Positions 27,301-39,664 of a stretch of DNA of 64,000 nucleotides are shown piece by piece (position 1 is the stretch's first letter; the number at the start of each line of letters is the position of its first letter). The DNA comes from Hydractinia symbiolongicarpus (taxonomy: Eukaryota > Cnidaria > Hydrozoa > Anthoathecata > Hydractiniidae). The notes below the pieces were generated by a model that searched no databases, was not told the origin of the DNA, and saw only the letters and a list, made by a program, of their open reading frames with translations. The stretch is from NCBI RefSeq assembly GCF_029227915.1, contig NC_079887.1:9796001-9860000 (forward strand), read 5' to 3'. The position numbers and the translations under genes were made by a program.

Positions 27301-30300
27301 GTTCACCCTACCCCTACCCCATTCTCTACCCTTCCTTTCTTAAAATTCAAGTGCTGTTTTGCTTATGGTAAGGCATACAACATTATCTCTAATGGTCAAC
27401 TCATCAGCATAACTAGGTTTGTATTCTGCAATTATTTCTTAAAAAATTTTACTCAATGCAACTTAACGATTTAAAAATAATTTACTCTGTTGAGAATGAA
27501 ATACGGATGTACTATGATAAATATTCACTTATATGTATACACACCATCCGGATAAACTATCTGAGTTCATCACTAACATATTTCCGCACGTAGTGTAGTG
27601 GGTTCGTCTGCGGCTCCCACTTCTGGGGACCGCGGATCGAACCCGCTCACTGCTTGGCAGTGTGTTAGTGATGAACAAAGTAGTTCTTCTTCAATATAAT
27701 AATTTACTTGATTGATTCTATATCTATATCAATGCCAATGTTATAACTTAGGTTATTCTTTTCTTCAGAATTTTCCAAAATGTAATTTATAACCTTTTTA
27801 ATATAGAAGACATTTTAGGAAATATGAAGAAATATTTTTTTTCATAATCTAAACTTTTTGGCAAAAAAACCTACTGACTCAGCCCCCTTATTCACCCCCT
27901 ATCCTAAAAATTTGCCTCCTTTTTTCCTGAAGAGCAGCCGCCCCCCCCTCTTCCCCTATAAAGTGAAGAGACCCCCCTCTAAACCTAAATTTTAGGGAGG
28001 TTGAAACCATATTGTAATACAGGTGTATCTGTTATCTCAGGTGACTGTCATTTTTTTTATTCTCCCTTATTTCAAGGTAGAGGTTATTTTCAAGAAAAAA
28101 ATATACACTCTAGTATGGTGCCAATGTGGTTGTATTTTCGAAAAAAACAAGAGATTTAGAAACTTAAAATGGAAAATACAGGTTACTTGAGTATCAGTAA
28201 CATTATTCTTTGGTGTGAACTTTGATGGGTATCACGAAAACGCATTACTAATCAAGAAAAGGTGATATCAAGTTAACAGGAGTTAACAAAACCTTTTAAT
28301 TTCTTCTAGTTTTGTGTATTTTTGTTTAATAGTACAACTTTTACTATTTTTTTAAAAAAAATGGCTTCGCAATAAAGTATTTTTATATATGTTTTTCTAA
28401 ACGACTTGTGGTGTAAACAATTTTTAAGTGACTCTAAAAACCACTCACCGTTGGTCAATATCTGCACCATTTTCCAGAAGAAATACACAAGATTCAAGAT
28501 CTCTTCTTGAGATAGCTTTATGTAGAAGAGTTTGTTGATCTTGTGTCACAGCATTTATGTTGGCGTCAGCATCAATCAGCATCTTTGCAACTTCATATTG
28601 CTTCGTCAACAAAGCTATCCACAATATGGTTTGATCAGCACTATCACACAGATTTAAATCCGGTGATATTAACATTCTTCCACCCATTCCACCACGTGAG
28701 GCATTATCTAACAAGAAAAGTCATCATCCATATCTTACAGGTTTAACAACACATATTTCTTACCAGGTAGCTGGCCTATTATTTCCACATAATCACAACT
28801 AAACAACTAACATATATCTAACTCATGAAGTACTTTAAGTTCGGTTCATTTTTTGAAAGATTCTTACTATAAATTTAGAACTAGCTTTTTTTCAGTCGTA
28901 ATAGCAGTCACGGTAAGGGTTTAGCCTGGATTTCTCTTTTTTAACACACCATACAAAAATTAGTGAGAAAGGAGTGAGATTTCAAAGATCGTAACTGCAG
29001 GTAAATGAGAATGTAACAGCGAAGTGGAATTTTACATAATACAGACATTGTGGAAAGTACAGCTAATGATTTGGACATTACTAGACACCTGCTATGGCAA
29101 TACGCCCAGTTGCAAATTACTGGCCAAGTGTTTTATTGCTACCCGAAATACTTTTTAGTATTTTGGGTAGCAATCTCACTTCCGGTGTACTTTAGAACTT
29201 TATTTTTTAAATTCCTGCACTTCCACAACTCAAATTACAAATAGGACTGTTTAGAATAACCAGAAGTTCCAGCTACTTAATATGAATTGAAGTACTGACA
29301 ACTAAAATTCACTTTGCTTTCCAATCCATTTAGCTTGTGTACCTAAGTATTAATATACTTACTCGACTGGTCAATAAAGCACTTCACAACAGCTTTATGT
29401 TTCTCTGTGACAGCCATATGCATTGGTGTCTGATTCCAACATTCTGTGATAACATCAGGGTGAAGACCATCCTCAATATCTAGATTACTAATATGCATGT
29501 TATCAAAATCAAACTTCTCAACTTGTGTTGGAGAACGGATAGCTTTTTCGTCAATTCGACCATTAAATGTAGTTATGTTCTGGTTAGCATTTGATGCTAC
29601 GCCTAAAAAAATGACATAAAAAAGAAAAAAAAAGAGTTAATACTTATATGATCTAAAAAATCTACAGTAGAACCTTCATAAAGTGGGTTTTATCAAAACC
29701 ATTTTAAATTTGATATAGATCTTGTTTTGTGTTTTGCAGACCCTCCACAGCCCTTCTCAATGTCTAACAACAGGAATATTGCTTGCCAGGCCAAGATAAA
29801 GTGGTTCAATGAATAAAACAAAAAAGGCTACTATTATAAATCTATATTATAATGCCCGTATACGTCTGTGTGTCTGTCACGCAAAATGTTATCTTAGCTG
29901 CGATGGGCGAACCCGTGGATTTTTCCACTGGCTAACGACTAGTCTATATTATAATACCTGTATGCGTCTGTCTGTTACACAATGGTACCATAAGTAGCGA
30001 GACGCACGTAATGCAGTAAAAAAGGACGGGCGAACTCGTGGATGTTTCCACAGGCCAACGACTAGTGTAAGAAATTGTTGGAGGAGAAGTCAATACATAG
30101 AAAAATATCTACCAATATCTGCTTTATGAATGTTAAGTTCAAACCAAATGTTCATGCCAAAGCAGAAAAGTCTCTGTCTTATAAAACGACCACTTAATAG
30201 TGGCGTTCACTTGGGAGATTCCTTAAAAATTTGTACTGGAAAAAAAATGTCCATCTTATAGAGGTCCAACTGTATTTTTAACATATTGCTTTACATCATT

Positions 30301-33300
30301 TATAGCTAAATAATTTTCAATTCACATTATTACATGGCTGTGTGATTGATTGCACATGTCACACTAACTAAAGTAGCCAACTAATAACAACCTCTTTAGA
30401 GAACGACTTTTAAAATCTGCTCTTGTTATACTCCGTGGTCTGCTTTTGAAATCAGGTCTTTAATACATAAAACCTATCGTGTTATATAATTTCGTTTAAA
30501 TAGTTTCTTTGTTGCAGATAGCTAAATTCTGTTGCATGGCTTTTATTTACAGTTCAAATAAGTGAATGTCATTCTTGTATCTAGAATATTAGGGTGACAA
30601 GGACAATATTTTAATGGTGATGAAAGTGATCTATGTTATTAGTTTTCATTTTATTTATAGCTAATCATAAATGTATCTTAGATCTTTTGAAACATTATAA
30701 AACAAGTTTCCTCTTGAACAATACGGGAAAGTTTTTTTAAAAATTCTCATATATTTTGGTCTAAAAACACATTTTCTTTTTTTTTTTTTTGCATTGTACA
30801 GCACCAGGTACCTAGATTTTTTACTGAAACAACTACAAAATGAAAAAAATCCCTTTTAACGAACATAAACATAACATGAACCAGATTGACTGCCAATTTT
30901 ACAAGACCACCTAGGCTCTTCACTAGCAAAAAATAGAAATACACCTACCGTTTGTCTTTATAATTTCTTGATTGTCATATATGTTTGATGTTAATGCCAT
31001 AGCAGCAGAACTAGCAGCTTGCATTTCGTCAAAAAAGGATGTACCTTCCAATTTTAAAAAAAAAATCGTTGTAGGAGAAAAACATTATGCAACTTAATAA
31101 AATAAGTAAGACATTTCAAATAAAGATATAACTAAAGTCATATCTTAAAACCATCTCACCTTCTTCTAAAAATGGATTCATTTCAGGTTCATCCTCAGCA
31201 GGATTTGAAAAGGGATTCAAAGATGCACTATTGACAGAATTGGATCTGGAGTTACTGTTAAATGGATTCGAAACATCAATATACGCGTTATTTTCATCAA
31301 GAAATGGATTACTTTCTTCCTCTTTTGGTTGTTTTTTCACTGGTTTCTGCTGGCTCACTGTTCTCTTCTTATTTTCTTCCATTTCTCTAGCTTCTTTTAG
31401 CTCTCTACATCTTTTCATTGCCTTTGATTTTTCTAACATTATAATTCTATGTTTAGCTTCTTTACACTTCTTTGAAAATTCGAGTTGTCTTGCAGATGTT
31501 TGTGTTTTCAAGATTTCAGTTTCAATAGTTTGAATGTTAGGGTTGCATCCACTGAAACAAAATTTGGAAATTGCTAGAATTCAGTACAGCACTATAGTTA
31601 TGCCTATAGTTAGCCAAGGTGTAATGGAATACAGACCTAACACAAGCGGGAACGAGTTTTTTGGACTGTAGGCCTTTTCATAAGAATTTAGGTAGGCTTG
31701 CAATGGCTAGAGCAGGCGTTCTATCTTGAAAAATTAAATTTTATGGGGGTTAAAATTGCACACTGGCTGCTGTACTGGTGTAGGAAACAAACATGAAGTT
31801 GCAGCAATGTGCACATCCAGGAGTCTTAAGAAACAAGTCTTTAATTAAACTTTGCACTTAACTGTGAAATGGCTTTTAACTGACATTTATCCTGAATTTT
31901 TTAATGTAAGAATACGATTTCATTAACTTTCAAACCACCGTGATAAAATTCTTATTTTGGATTTACGGCCACTATTATAGCATGTGGGATGCCGCTTCAG
32001 ATTCAACCACTCTAAATAACTTTTGATTGGCTTAGGCTAAGTTGATGAGACTTGGCAGAAATATAGTACAGCACAAAAGGAATTGATTAGTGGGGATAAA
32101 AGTTTGCTGATGTTAGCAATTTTGCTATGAAGCCATCTACTTTTGAGAACATGTTTTTGCTCTCGTCCATTACGGGTCAATTGGATTAGTTTATGTGTAT
32201 TTTGCTTGCTAAATGCTTCCTATGTATTATCTTACGTAATAATTTGAAGTTTTCCTTTGAAATCGCGGAAATTTTCCCCAGTTGGTCGTGTGTATTTGCA
32301 GGCTGTGCATTAAATATATCATTCAAAGGGCCTTACAATTAGTATTTTATCAGTCAAACAAGTAAATAACTTGTATAGTTTTGTCACAAGTTAAACTGTC
32401 TTGAGTGATTTAAATGTGTTGGTTCCCTGGTAAATTTAACAAGATCTACTATATACCTTTTTAAAAGTTTATCAACAAGTTGTACAAGTCCATTCTTTGA
32501 TGCTATGTGAAGTGGAGATTCCCCATTGTTATTTGTGTGGTTAACTTGTGCTCCATGATCAATCAAAAACAATCCTGCTGATTCATTTTTAGAAGCTGCT
32601 GACATGTGCAGAAGTGAATCTCCTGCAAAGATTAAATGTATTATGTGAACACCCATGAATTTAATTTGAATTAACAATTCATTGATATTTACATTTTCCT
32701 ACACGCAACACTATATGTTGCATTACAACTGATTTGTAACATAGAGGAAACTTTACTTTACTTCATCTACAGACTAAAAACTTTTCTTAAATTTATATAT
32801 TTTCTCAATTGTCTTTTCATAGTTTTTCAGACTTTGCAGAAACATTGTAAAATATGAATCTACCTGTTAGATGATTAACAGCATCACTACTACTGCCTCG
32901 CTTAACCAGTCTAGCAGCAAAACTACTATCAGTTGTGTCTTCTCTAAGATCTTTTTTACTTGATAAAATAGCAAACCATAATACAACGTGACCATTGTTA
33001 TCTCTCACCTCAAGATCAAGACTAAAAAATTTTAGAAAGTGCAAAGCAAACAGTATTTATAATCAGATTTGTCTGTAGGGCAATACAACGCTGGGTTCAT
33101 GTGGATAACAGAAACGTTTTAAGGGCTATTTAATCTCTTCAAACCAGTTTTTTTTCATATAAACATGTTTTTTTAAGTTTAAAATATGTTTTGATTAAAT
33201 CAGTTTAACTTTTAAAACATATTTTAAGCTAAAAATGCCACCTGTTCTATTGTTTTTTTATGTTAGTTTCGGTTTCAACATTGGAAACATTGTTATTTAT

Positions 33301-36300
33301 TTTTAACGCATTTTGAAGTTAAAAAAATGGTGCAAAATGAAAAAATATTTAATTCTTCTAAAATATAAATTCAACAAATTAACGTTTAGTTTTAACATTT
33401 TAAAACATAATTTCTTCCCATGTGAACAAACTGATTCTAAAAAGATGAAGATATTTTAAAAGCATTTTGTCATCCATGTGAACTTGGCTTAATAAAAGCT
33501 AAAATCCTGTGAAAAAAATATTTATTTACAGTGAAAAAAATATTTATTTTACTTTACTTTTTTACAGAGCATCCGTAATGTATGCACGCACCAAATTGTT
33601 CAATTTTCTAACCCCACCTTCCCCCCTGTATGCACCTGTACACTTTTGCCCTAACACTATCGCTTGCTTACCAAGGCACATATTCACTAAAATTCCCCTT
33701 CTGACTTTAAAAAGTTTAAATTTAAACAATCTGAAAAGTAAATAACCAGATTTTTTTATAAGGAAGTTTGTACCTTGAACATTTGCATATACCTCTCACT
33801 CAACATTTACAATAAGTGAAAGAATTTTATCTCTTTCTATTAAAGACTTCTTTTAACAGAATTAATGTAGACGATTTTAAAATATCAAAAAGGCGAAAAA
33901 ATGGTAATATACATAATAAAAGTGCAGATATACATGCTTTTAGTCTGAAGCAACTCCACCTGAAGTGCATACATATTTTTATACCTTTGTTTATTTAAGG
34001 TATGTACCCAGTATGTCATGCTGTACCACCTAGTTAGTTAGTTAGTTACCTTTTTTCAGCCAACAATACTGTAAACACATCCTCATTTTGAGCAGCTACT
34101 GCACAATGAATGGCAGTTCTAAAACAAAATAAATAATTAATAATACAAATAAAAAAAAACCTGCAATATATAATTTTTAATTAAATTTTAACACACCTTC
34201 CATTAACATCAACTGCATTAATATTTACACCATGATCCAACAATAGTCTTGACACAATGGTCATTCCATCACCAGCTGCATTTTTTGAAGATACAGAAAG
34301 TGGTCTAAAAATATATGTGTTGTATTATTCAGACCTTTGTTGTGGTTTTTGGGAATTTTACATTATTGCACAAAATTAAATCACTGATTGGAAGTTTCTT
34401 ATTTTCTACAAAATATACACAGTGAAGTTAGAAGCAAACTTGATAGGAAGTTTCGATTTAACACTGTATGATGGTTATCAAATTTATCTCCAGCAACTTA
34501 TACTTACTGGTATTTCGCTGCTAAATGTAGAGATGTTTCATTTTGCTTGCTTGTAACTGCCTTCACATCAGCATTATGCTTGATTAAAAACATAGCTGCA
34601 TAATCATCTCCCACGTCAATAGATTTGTGAAGTAATGTGCGTCCATCTGAGTCAGGTGCATTAAGGTCACACTTGTGTTGTACTAATGTTTCAGCAATAC
34701 TTTCTTGTCTCTCATTCAAAGCAATTTCTAATGGTAAAAGTCCAGTTTGCGGCTCCACTTCATCAAGTTTACCTGGAAGCTGGAATATAGACAATTTTAA
34801 ACACATATAGTTTTTAAACAGGCATTTTAAATATGCCTAAACAATTATCACAGAACACCTTTGGCTGAATTCAGAAGTTTTAGCCCTAACGGTTTACATT
34901 GAATTTAAAGGTGCTGTTGTCTTTGTTGTTAGAAGTAATACCTTCCTCACCTGTAAATTAAACTCAATCAGATAAAGAAACACCACGTCTTCGCGATGGT
35001 GTCGAATGGCAAAATGTAACGGATAACTTGATTTCGCTTTAAACATATCATATAACAATGGTGCACTCATTCCAACAAAATCTTCTGTCTGCAGGTCATC
35101 CCAGTGATTTGCGATTATTTCTGCACAATATTTTTTCAGTGCATCGGCCCCAATATCTTCTGCTGTTTGGTAGAAACGGATGCAGTTCGTAACGGATACA
35201 GATGACATGAGAATACGTTCACATCTACATGCAAAAAAATTGTTACACTCAAAGGGACTTTCCAAAATATTTTATTTTAAACCACAGTGGCAGAAAACGT
35301 TTTTTTCAATATGTAAAAAGTAAGTGCATATCAAAGGCATGAAATTCATAGATACCTAATTTAACTCAACTTTTGCCATGTTTCATGCAGAAAAAAGAAA
35401 TTCTCCTCAGTATTTTTCAATGTAACTATCACCCTAACTAACCTTCCTCTTAAAGCTCTGAGCTTGTATCTGTTTGCAGCTCTTACCAACTCCATAATAA
35501 AACTTTCATCATTACGAATGTCAGCTTTGTCCGTGTACACCCACTTAATTAAGGTATTGCCAACTTCAACACTTACATCTAAAGACATTGAAAGGTTTGA
35601 CCATATCATCACAGTAGTTCCGTATTTTGGACATTGGGCAAATGTTTAAGTATGTTTATTAGCTATATTTTTTGTTATACGGCATCAGCAAAACCTTTCC
35701 CCAGATGAGAAAATATCACATGACAAAAATCTATCATTGATTATTAAAAATTATCTACCAAAAAAAAACTTATAAAAGATAAAGGTCTTAATTAATTAAA
35801 CCTAATTTGCCAGATCTCACCAACTGTGAAATAAAATAATTTACAGTAGTTGGTTAACAAACAGAGATCTTTCCCTCAAAAACCTTTAAGGACAACCCAC
35901 AGTTTAGTACATTACCAGCCAGAGATAATGATTAAACCAAATGAAACTCCTGTTTAGAATTTCCGTAGATAAATGTATAGGATTGTGAAAATTGTTTATT
36001 GTTGTTCATTGTTTTCGCTTATAGAAATAAATCCTTTGACCTCAAATTAAAAAAAAAAGGTTCATTATTCTGCATGACACACCTGTTTTATATAGGAACA
36101 TACGTTCCATGCTGATATTGCTACTCTATTCTTTATGCTTCAATACAGTATATGCTTATATAATTATTAAAGTTGTAAATTGTTTAGTCATGCTTTGAAA
36201 CTGGGCATTGGCATGTGAAGCACGTCCAACTCAGTGTTTTTCATAAGTATTGAAATGTGCTAATAAAATCTCTATTTTCTTCAGGAGATGATTTAATTCA

Positions 36301-39300
36301 TGCCAATATCATAAGACAGAATTTGTTGATGGTCCCTTATTCAGGGTTCCCACTCATTTTACAACTAATTAAGGATACTTGAAGAATTTGAAGGAATAAA
36401 TTAGTGAAAGTGTGACTTAAAAGCACAAGAATCAAGGATGTCACATGACTTGGACATGAAAATTGCATTAATCAGATTTCCTTTCCACATTATATGATGC
36501 AAAATATAAATAATTTTGGACTTATATTCCACAAAAGAAATACAATTGTAAAAAAGGTTTGACAAATGAATATTCCCTAAAAATTTAGGAAATTTTTAGA
36601 AGTTTTACAAAAATCAGGAAATTTTAGAATTTTCAAGTTTAGGAGACATCGGAACCCTATATTGTACAGTCAGTATAGCCTTTAAATGTCAGCATGTAAG
36701 CCAACTTTTATTACTTGTTATTATATGCCTATAATGCAATAACAATATTTATTTTACACAAAATGAAAATTTTACACACCCTTTTCTGCTGATAATTCAC
36801 ATCTCCACATTTAAAGGGGAGAATTTAAAAACACACCTGTCAATTCTAGCTCATTAAGATCAGCAAGCTCACCATCACACCAGTAGTCACTACGTGCCGT
36901 AAGTATTACTTTGTGTGATCTTACCCTCTTTCCAGAATAACAAACTGTTATATCGCTAAAAGAGAAAAGATCATACTTTCCTTATAAATATTAAAACAAA
37001 AGCCAGTTTAATGAAGAATTCATGGCATGGTGCTGTTTGGTTAGATAGAAGGGTTAGTGGCAAAACAGCTGGACTATCAATAAGGGGAGAACATTGCTCT
37101 TGCTCACGCAACGAATCGCCCAATTCTGAGAAATGAGAAACTAGCTGAGCCATTAACAGGCTGCATCATATAAAAAAACACAGGTGTGTGGTACGTCGCG
37201 ATCCTAAAAAATGTTTTCAGAGATTTTGGTGCGTGATTTATCACTGGCCTAAGCAGTCCTCGTCTTTTGAGATGCGCGATCGCACCACGCACCTCTGCAC
37301 GCTCCTGCAACAATGGAGCAGCGTTTTCAATCAAGTATTAAAAACACCTTAGTCACTTTAATAATGCGTACCTGAAATGTCTGTTGTATAAAGTAATTAT
37401 TTACTATACTAATAATCAAAGAAAAAAATGACTTAAAGTTCAGAATTTGAATGAAAAACATGCGCGTTTAAAAATGAATTATTTATTCATTAATTTAGGC
37501 CATCATTATGGTTGTATATCGCAGAAGTTGCCAGTGGCATGCTTCGAAAATGCTTGTCAATGGCACAACTTAACATGAAGGAAAACTGTACAGGAAACTC
37601 AATTGTTTGAGTCTTCGCAGAACATCTCTTCTCACTAAACCGAGGGCAGGGCTGATTTATTGGCTGTTGTGTCGTGTGGGAGACAGAAATATACAATATT
37701 TTTGATTATTATTACTTAACATATTTGATTTCTCTTTTCCCTTTTAAAAAGATTTTTTAAACTTTATTCAACATGTTTTTTCTTTGGTATCACATCACGA
37801 GAACATTCGTTCGAAAGCTGTATTGAATTACAGGACACCTAACCTCTCCCATGTTCTGGTTATATTTAACTTGCATGTGTGCGCACTCTTCTCACAGTAT
37901 TCTCTGTGACGATGAAGGTCGGACTGACTTGTGGCATGGTTCCAAATAATCTTCTGTCTTTCGTTCGAGTCTCAGTGTAATGCACCAGATGAGAATAAGA
38001 ATGTCAGCATGAAGGAAAGGGGTCGACTTTAATGTTCCTTTTCCTTAGGTTCTTCATAATAGCAACGACCGTTTTTGATCGTGGCATTTAAATTTTACAA
38101 CAAAGTTACGTCGGCAATTTTTTTGCCAACGTAATCATACCAATAAAAAAATAATGCATACTTGATACTTCGTCACAAAACTTGTTCCTTCGATATATGC
38201 CTGCATTGCGGTTTTACTGTCCCTTTTATTGTAGAACAATTTTGTCTCCTTTTTAAATTTGGCACAGATCTTACACCACACAAAATTAACAACTTTTGCG
38301 GCATCTTTTTTAATGGTTTTATAGCCAATTACATCTGACATGTTATAATTTAAAAATGTTTTTAAGGCCAAACAATTTCCCTTTACAGTTGCCATCTCTC
38401 CACGCTACTCGCAATTCTGTACTCTAAAGAAATTTATTTCTGCTTCTTTTTCTTTTGAAAGAAGTTTTACTGTTTTTACCTTTTTATTCAAAAAAATGAT
38501 CAATTACCTGTTCATTCAAAAAGTGATCAATGAGTTTTCCAGATTTACTTTTGAGCACGCAAATCTTTTTCTTCTTTAATATTCTATACATCGCGTCACC
38601 TTATTTCAAAGAAAAATTTTGCAGTCTCGGATGTTTTTTCTTTCTGTAATGTGATTTCTAAGAATTATTACTTGCTACAGTTTTATTTAGGAGCGTGATT
38701 GTTCACGAGAGCAATACCAATTCAACTCACATGGAAATCAATGTTCTTTTTCTTATTATTTACAGTCAAAAAGAACCAAAATATATAAAAAAAGATAAAT
38801 AAAATAAATAAAATAGACTTTGTGATAAAATATGCGTTTACAATCTTATTATATTTATTCAGATTGCTCACCCAGTTTTAAGTATTGTAACCTTGGGGGA
38901 GCGATTTATTGCTCTGGTGTTATTTTCTTATTGATAGGCCTGAAACAGTGTGTGAAGAGTGCTTAATAAAGTTTTCACCAACATTAAACTTAGAATATCA
39001 TCAGGGCTTAATGTTCATACACTTTACAAAATTTGCCACTCAGAATGCTGTATTTACAAATATTCTACAAAGAAAATGTAAAAATTAAAAATCCTGTGTT
39101 TTATCATTGGTTTGAATCACCTACATTTATAATGGTTGTTAAAACAAAATAACTATTGATAAGGGTTCACTAGCAAGAGTCCTACAATGCTCCTAGATCA
39201 CAGAAAAAAAGTGAGCAAATATTTGCAAACTGACTTTATATTTCCAATTTGAACCCTGATTTGTCTCTGCTATTTGCTGTTCAAAATATTACTTTAATTT

Positions 39301-39664
39301 ATGCTTCACTTTACGGAAATATATTCATGATTAACATTTTGTCAAAAAATATACCTGTATGTCTCCTTGTCATAAAGGTCATTTGCAGTATGCATTAACT
39401 GAGAAATAAAAGATTCTTCACTGACATCCCCAGATGCAGCAGAAGCTAATGATAGTTTTTGCTCTAACTCCAAATTTTTATTCTGCAACTTAACATACTC
39501 TTGTCGCAGTAAATTTAAATGCTTCTGAAGTTTTGCTGCTTCTGAATCACCTGTAATATAAATTATAAACCATTTCCAATCAGAAAACTGCAAAATCAAT
39601 TCCGTGGTTCAAAAACCAAACACAAGCATTATCAGACCCATTTACATGTATTTTCCTTACCCAT
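21323..39664 (-). CDS. ANKFY1: Rabankyrin-5: BTB, ankyrin-repeat and FYVE endosomal protein
   Basis: The vertebrate orthologue is a Rab5 effector on early endosomes and macropinosomes. Coding exons, 5' to 3': 39664-39661, 39550-39355, 36955-36837, 35578-35443, 35224-34951, 34779-34508, 34304-34197, 34118-34050, 33021-32864, 32622-32457, 31551-31160, 31044-30949, 29602-29363, 28707-28449, 27251-27083, 26598-26462, 26079-25941, 25741-25541, 24531-24355, 23618-23471, 23317-23227, 23105-22981, 22905-22759, 21867-21777, 21458-21323. All junctions keep phase; the sum is 4050 nt, or 1349 aa (about 1170 in human). A coiled coil (residues 3-45) precedes the BTB domain (about 65-190), then some 20 ankyrin repeats (about 225-1270) and a C-terminal FYVE finger with AWSDGPNCHEC, RKHHCRHCGR and PVRVCGVC, which matches PI3P-binding FYVE domains. 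Exon 1 codes only ATGG. Exon 11 adds a charged loop with four NPF motifs. No frame breaks are seen, so the gene appears functional. Confidence 0.95.
23633..23790. repeat. Minisatellite in ANKFY1 intron, about 22-bp unit
   Basis: About seven units of CGGATTACTTGAATAGAGAA type, each differing at a few positions. The array starts 15 bases from the 3' splice site of the downstream-coordinate exon (23471-23618), so it occupies the end of that intron as transcribed, on the acceptor side. Confidence 0.75.
24698..24829 (+). mobile_element. Helitron-like miniature element with altered hairpin
   Basis: The 132-bp copy starts TCTGTTATATTAATACC and ends GGCTAACGACTAG followed by T. Its 3' hairpin reads CCTATGGA-TAAT-TCCATAGG, whereas other copies have CCCGTGGA with TCCACGGG. 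Both arms changed together, so pairing is kept. Just upstream, ACTAGTCTAATAACTAG looks like the end of another copy. It lies in an intron of ANKFY1. Confidence 0.6.
25146..25380. repeat. Tandem repeat in ANKFY1 intron, about 54-bp unit
   Basis: Four to five units share GGCGATAGAAATG, CTTTTTTAGATCGCATTTT and AAGTTTAAGAACGAAGAAC. A preceding stretch (25048-25143) repeats GCGAAT/ATTCGC words several times in both orientations. Open frames on either strand through it are by-products of the array. Confidence 0.75.
26692..26724 (+). repeat. G-rich tract, potential G-quadruplex
   Basis: Five or more runs of three to six G occur within 33 bases on the plus strand, in an ANKFY1 intron. ANKFY1 is on the minus strand, so its transcript would carry the C-rich complement. 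A diverged copy of the same local sequence (a GTTGGAAAAACGTATACTTT-like stretch followed by GGGAGGAGTGGGG) lies about 60 bp upstream, so the tract may come from a short duplication. Confidence 0.55.
27490..27710 (+). mobile_element. tRNA-derived SINE pieces
   Basis: Two parts of one family lie close together. At 27490-27540 is a tail-type segment (GAGAATGAAATACGGATGTA, then CTATGATAAATATTCAC). At about 27583-27705 is a head with A-box-like TAGTGTAGTGGGTTCG and B-box-like GGATCGAACCC, then CACTGCTTGGCAG, TGTTAGTGATGAAC and AGTAGTTCTTCTTCAA. In the reversed copy at 51650-51835 these blocks are joined head to tail, which shows that they belong to one element. A 13-bp inverted match, GTTCATCACTAAC at 27565 and GTTAGTGATGAAC at 27664, brackets the head. 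Confidence 0.6.
29841..29942 (+). mobile_element. Helitron-like miniature element, first of tandem pair
   Basis: It starts TCTATATTATAATGCCCG after an A and ends GGCTAACGACTAG. The 3' hairpin arms are CCCGTGGA and TCCACTGG. At 102 bp it is shorter than the 136-bp copy and lacks the GAGACGCACGCAATGC block in the middle. Its last base is followed directly by the next copy. Confidence 0.7.
29943..30065 (+). mobile_element. Helitron-like miniature element, second of tandem pair
   Basis: It starts TCTATATTATAATACC immediately after the CTAG end of the previous copy and ends GGCCAACGACTAG before T. It keeps the central GAGACGCACGTAATGC block that its neighbour lacks, so the pair is not a simple recent duplication. 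The abutting arrangement is what Helitron insertion at a CTAG-T junction produces. Confidence 0.7.
34028..34049. repeat. AGTT microsatellite abutting a splice donor
   Basis: TAGTTAGTTAGTTAGTTAC touches the ANKFY1 exon ending at 34050. On the gene's strand the donor reads GTAACTAACTAACTAACTA, so the repeat supplies the intronic part of the 5' splice site. Confidence 0.7.
36956..39354 (-). other. ANKFY1 second coding intron, with two repeats
   Basis: This 2.4-kb intron splits the end of the N-terminal coiled coil from the BTB domain. It holds a copy of a dispersed 210-bp repeat (37494-37713) and a segment at about 37210-37315 that resembles a diverged, inverted copy of the palindromic element at 44236. 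Short open frames here, including one at 38135-38395 on the minus strand, lack homology I recognise and credible splice partners. Confidence 0.5.
37494..37713. repeat. Dispersed repeat of about 220 bp, copy 1
   Basis: It matches 46961-47205 over nearly its whole length, from AGGCCATCATTATGG to GATTATTATTAC. Shared landmarks are TTGTATATCGCAGAAG, TGCTTCGAAAATGCTTGTCA, AACTGTACAGGA, GTCTTCGCAGAACATCTC and TTGTGTCGTGTGGGAGA. On the minus strand the pair shares an open frame of about 58 codons. The two arms around TGCTTCGAAAATGC can form a hairpin, perfect in copy 2 and with one mismatch and one wobble here. No terminal inverted repeat is obvious. Confidence 0.75.

Noticed and set aside
27583-27660. 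Possible functional tRNA gene
   Set aside because: A- and B-box-like words are present, but the sequence does not fold into a clean cloverleaf and continues into SINE body sequence shared with other loci.
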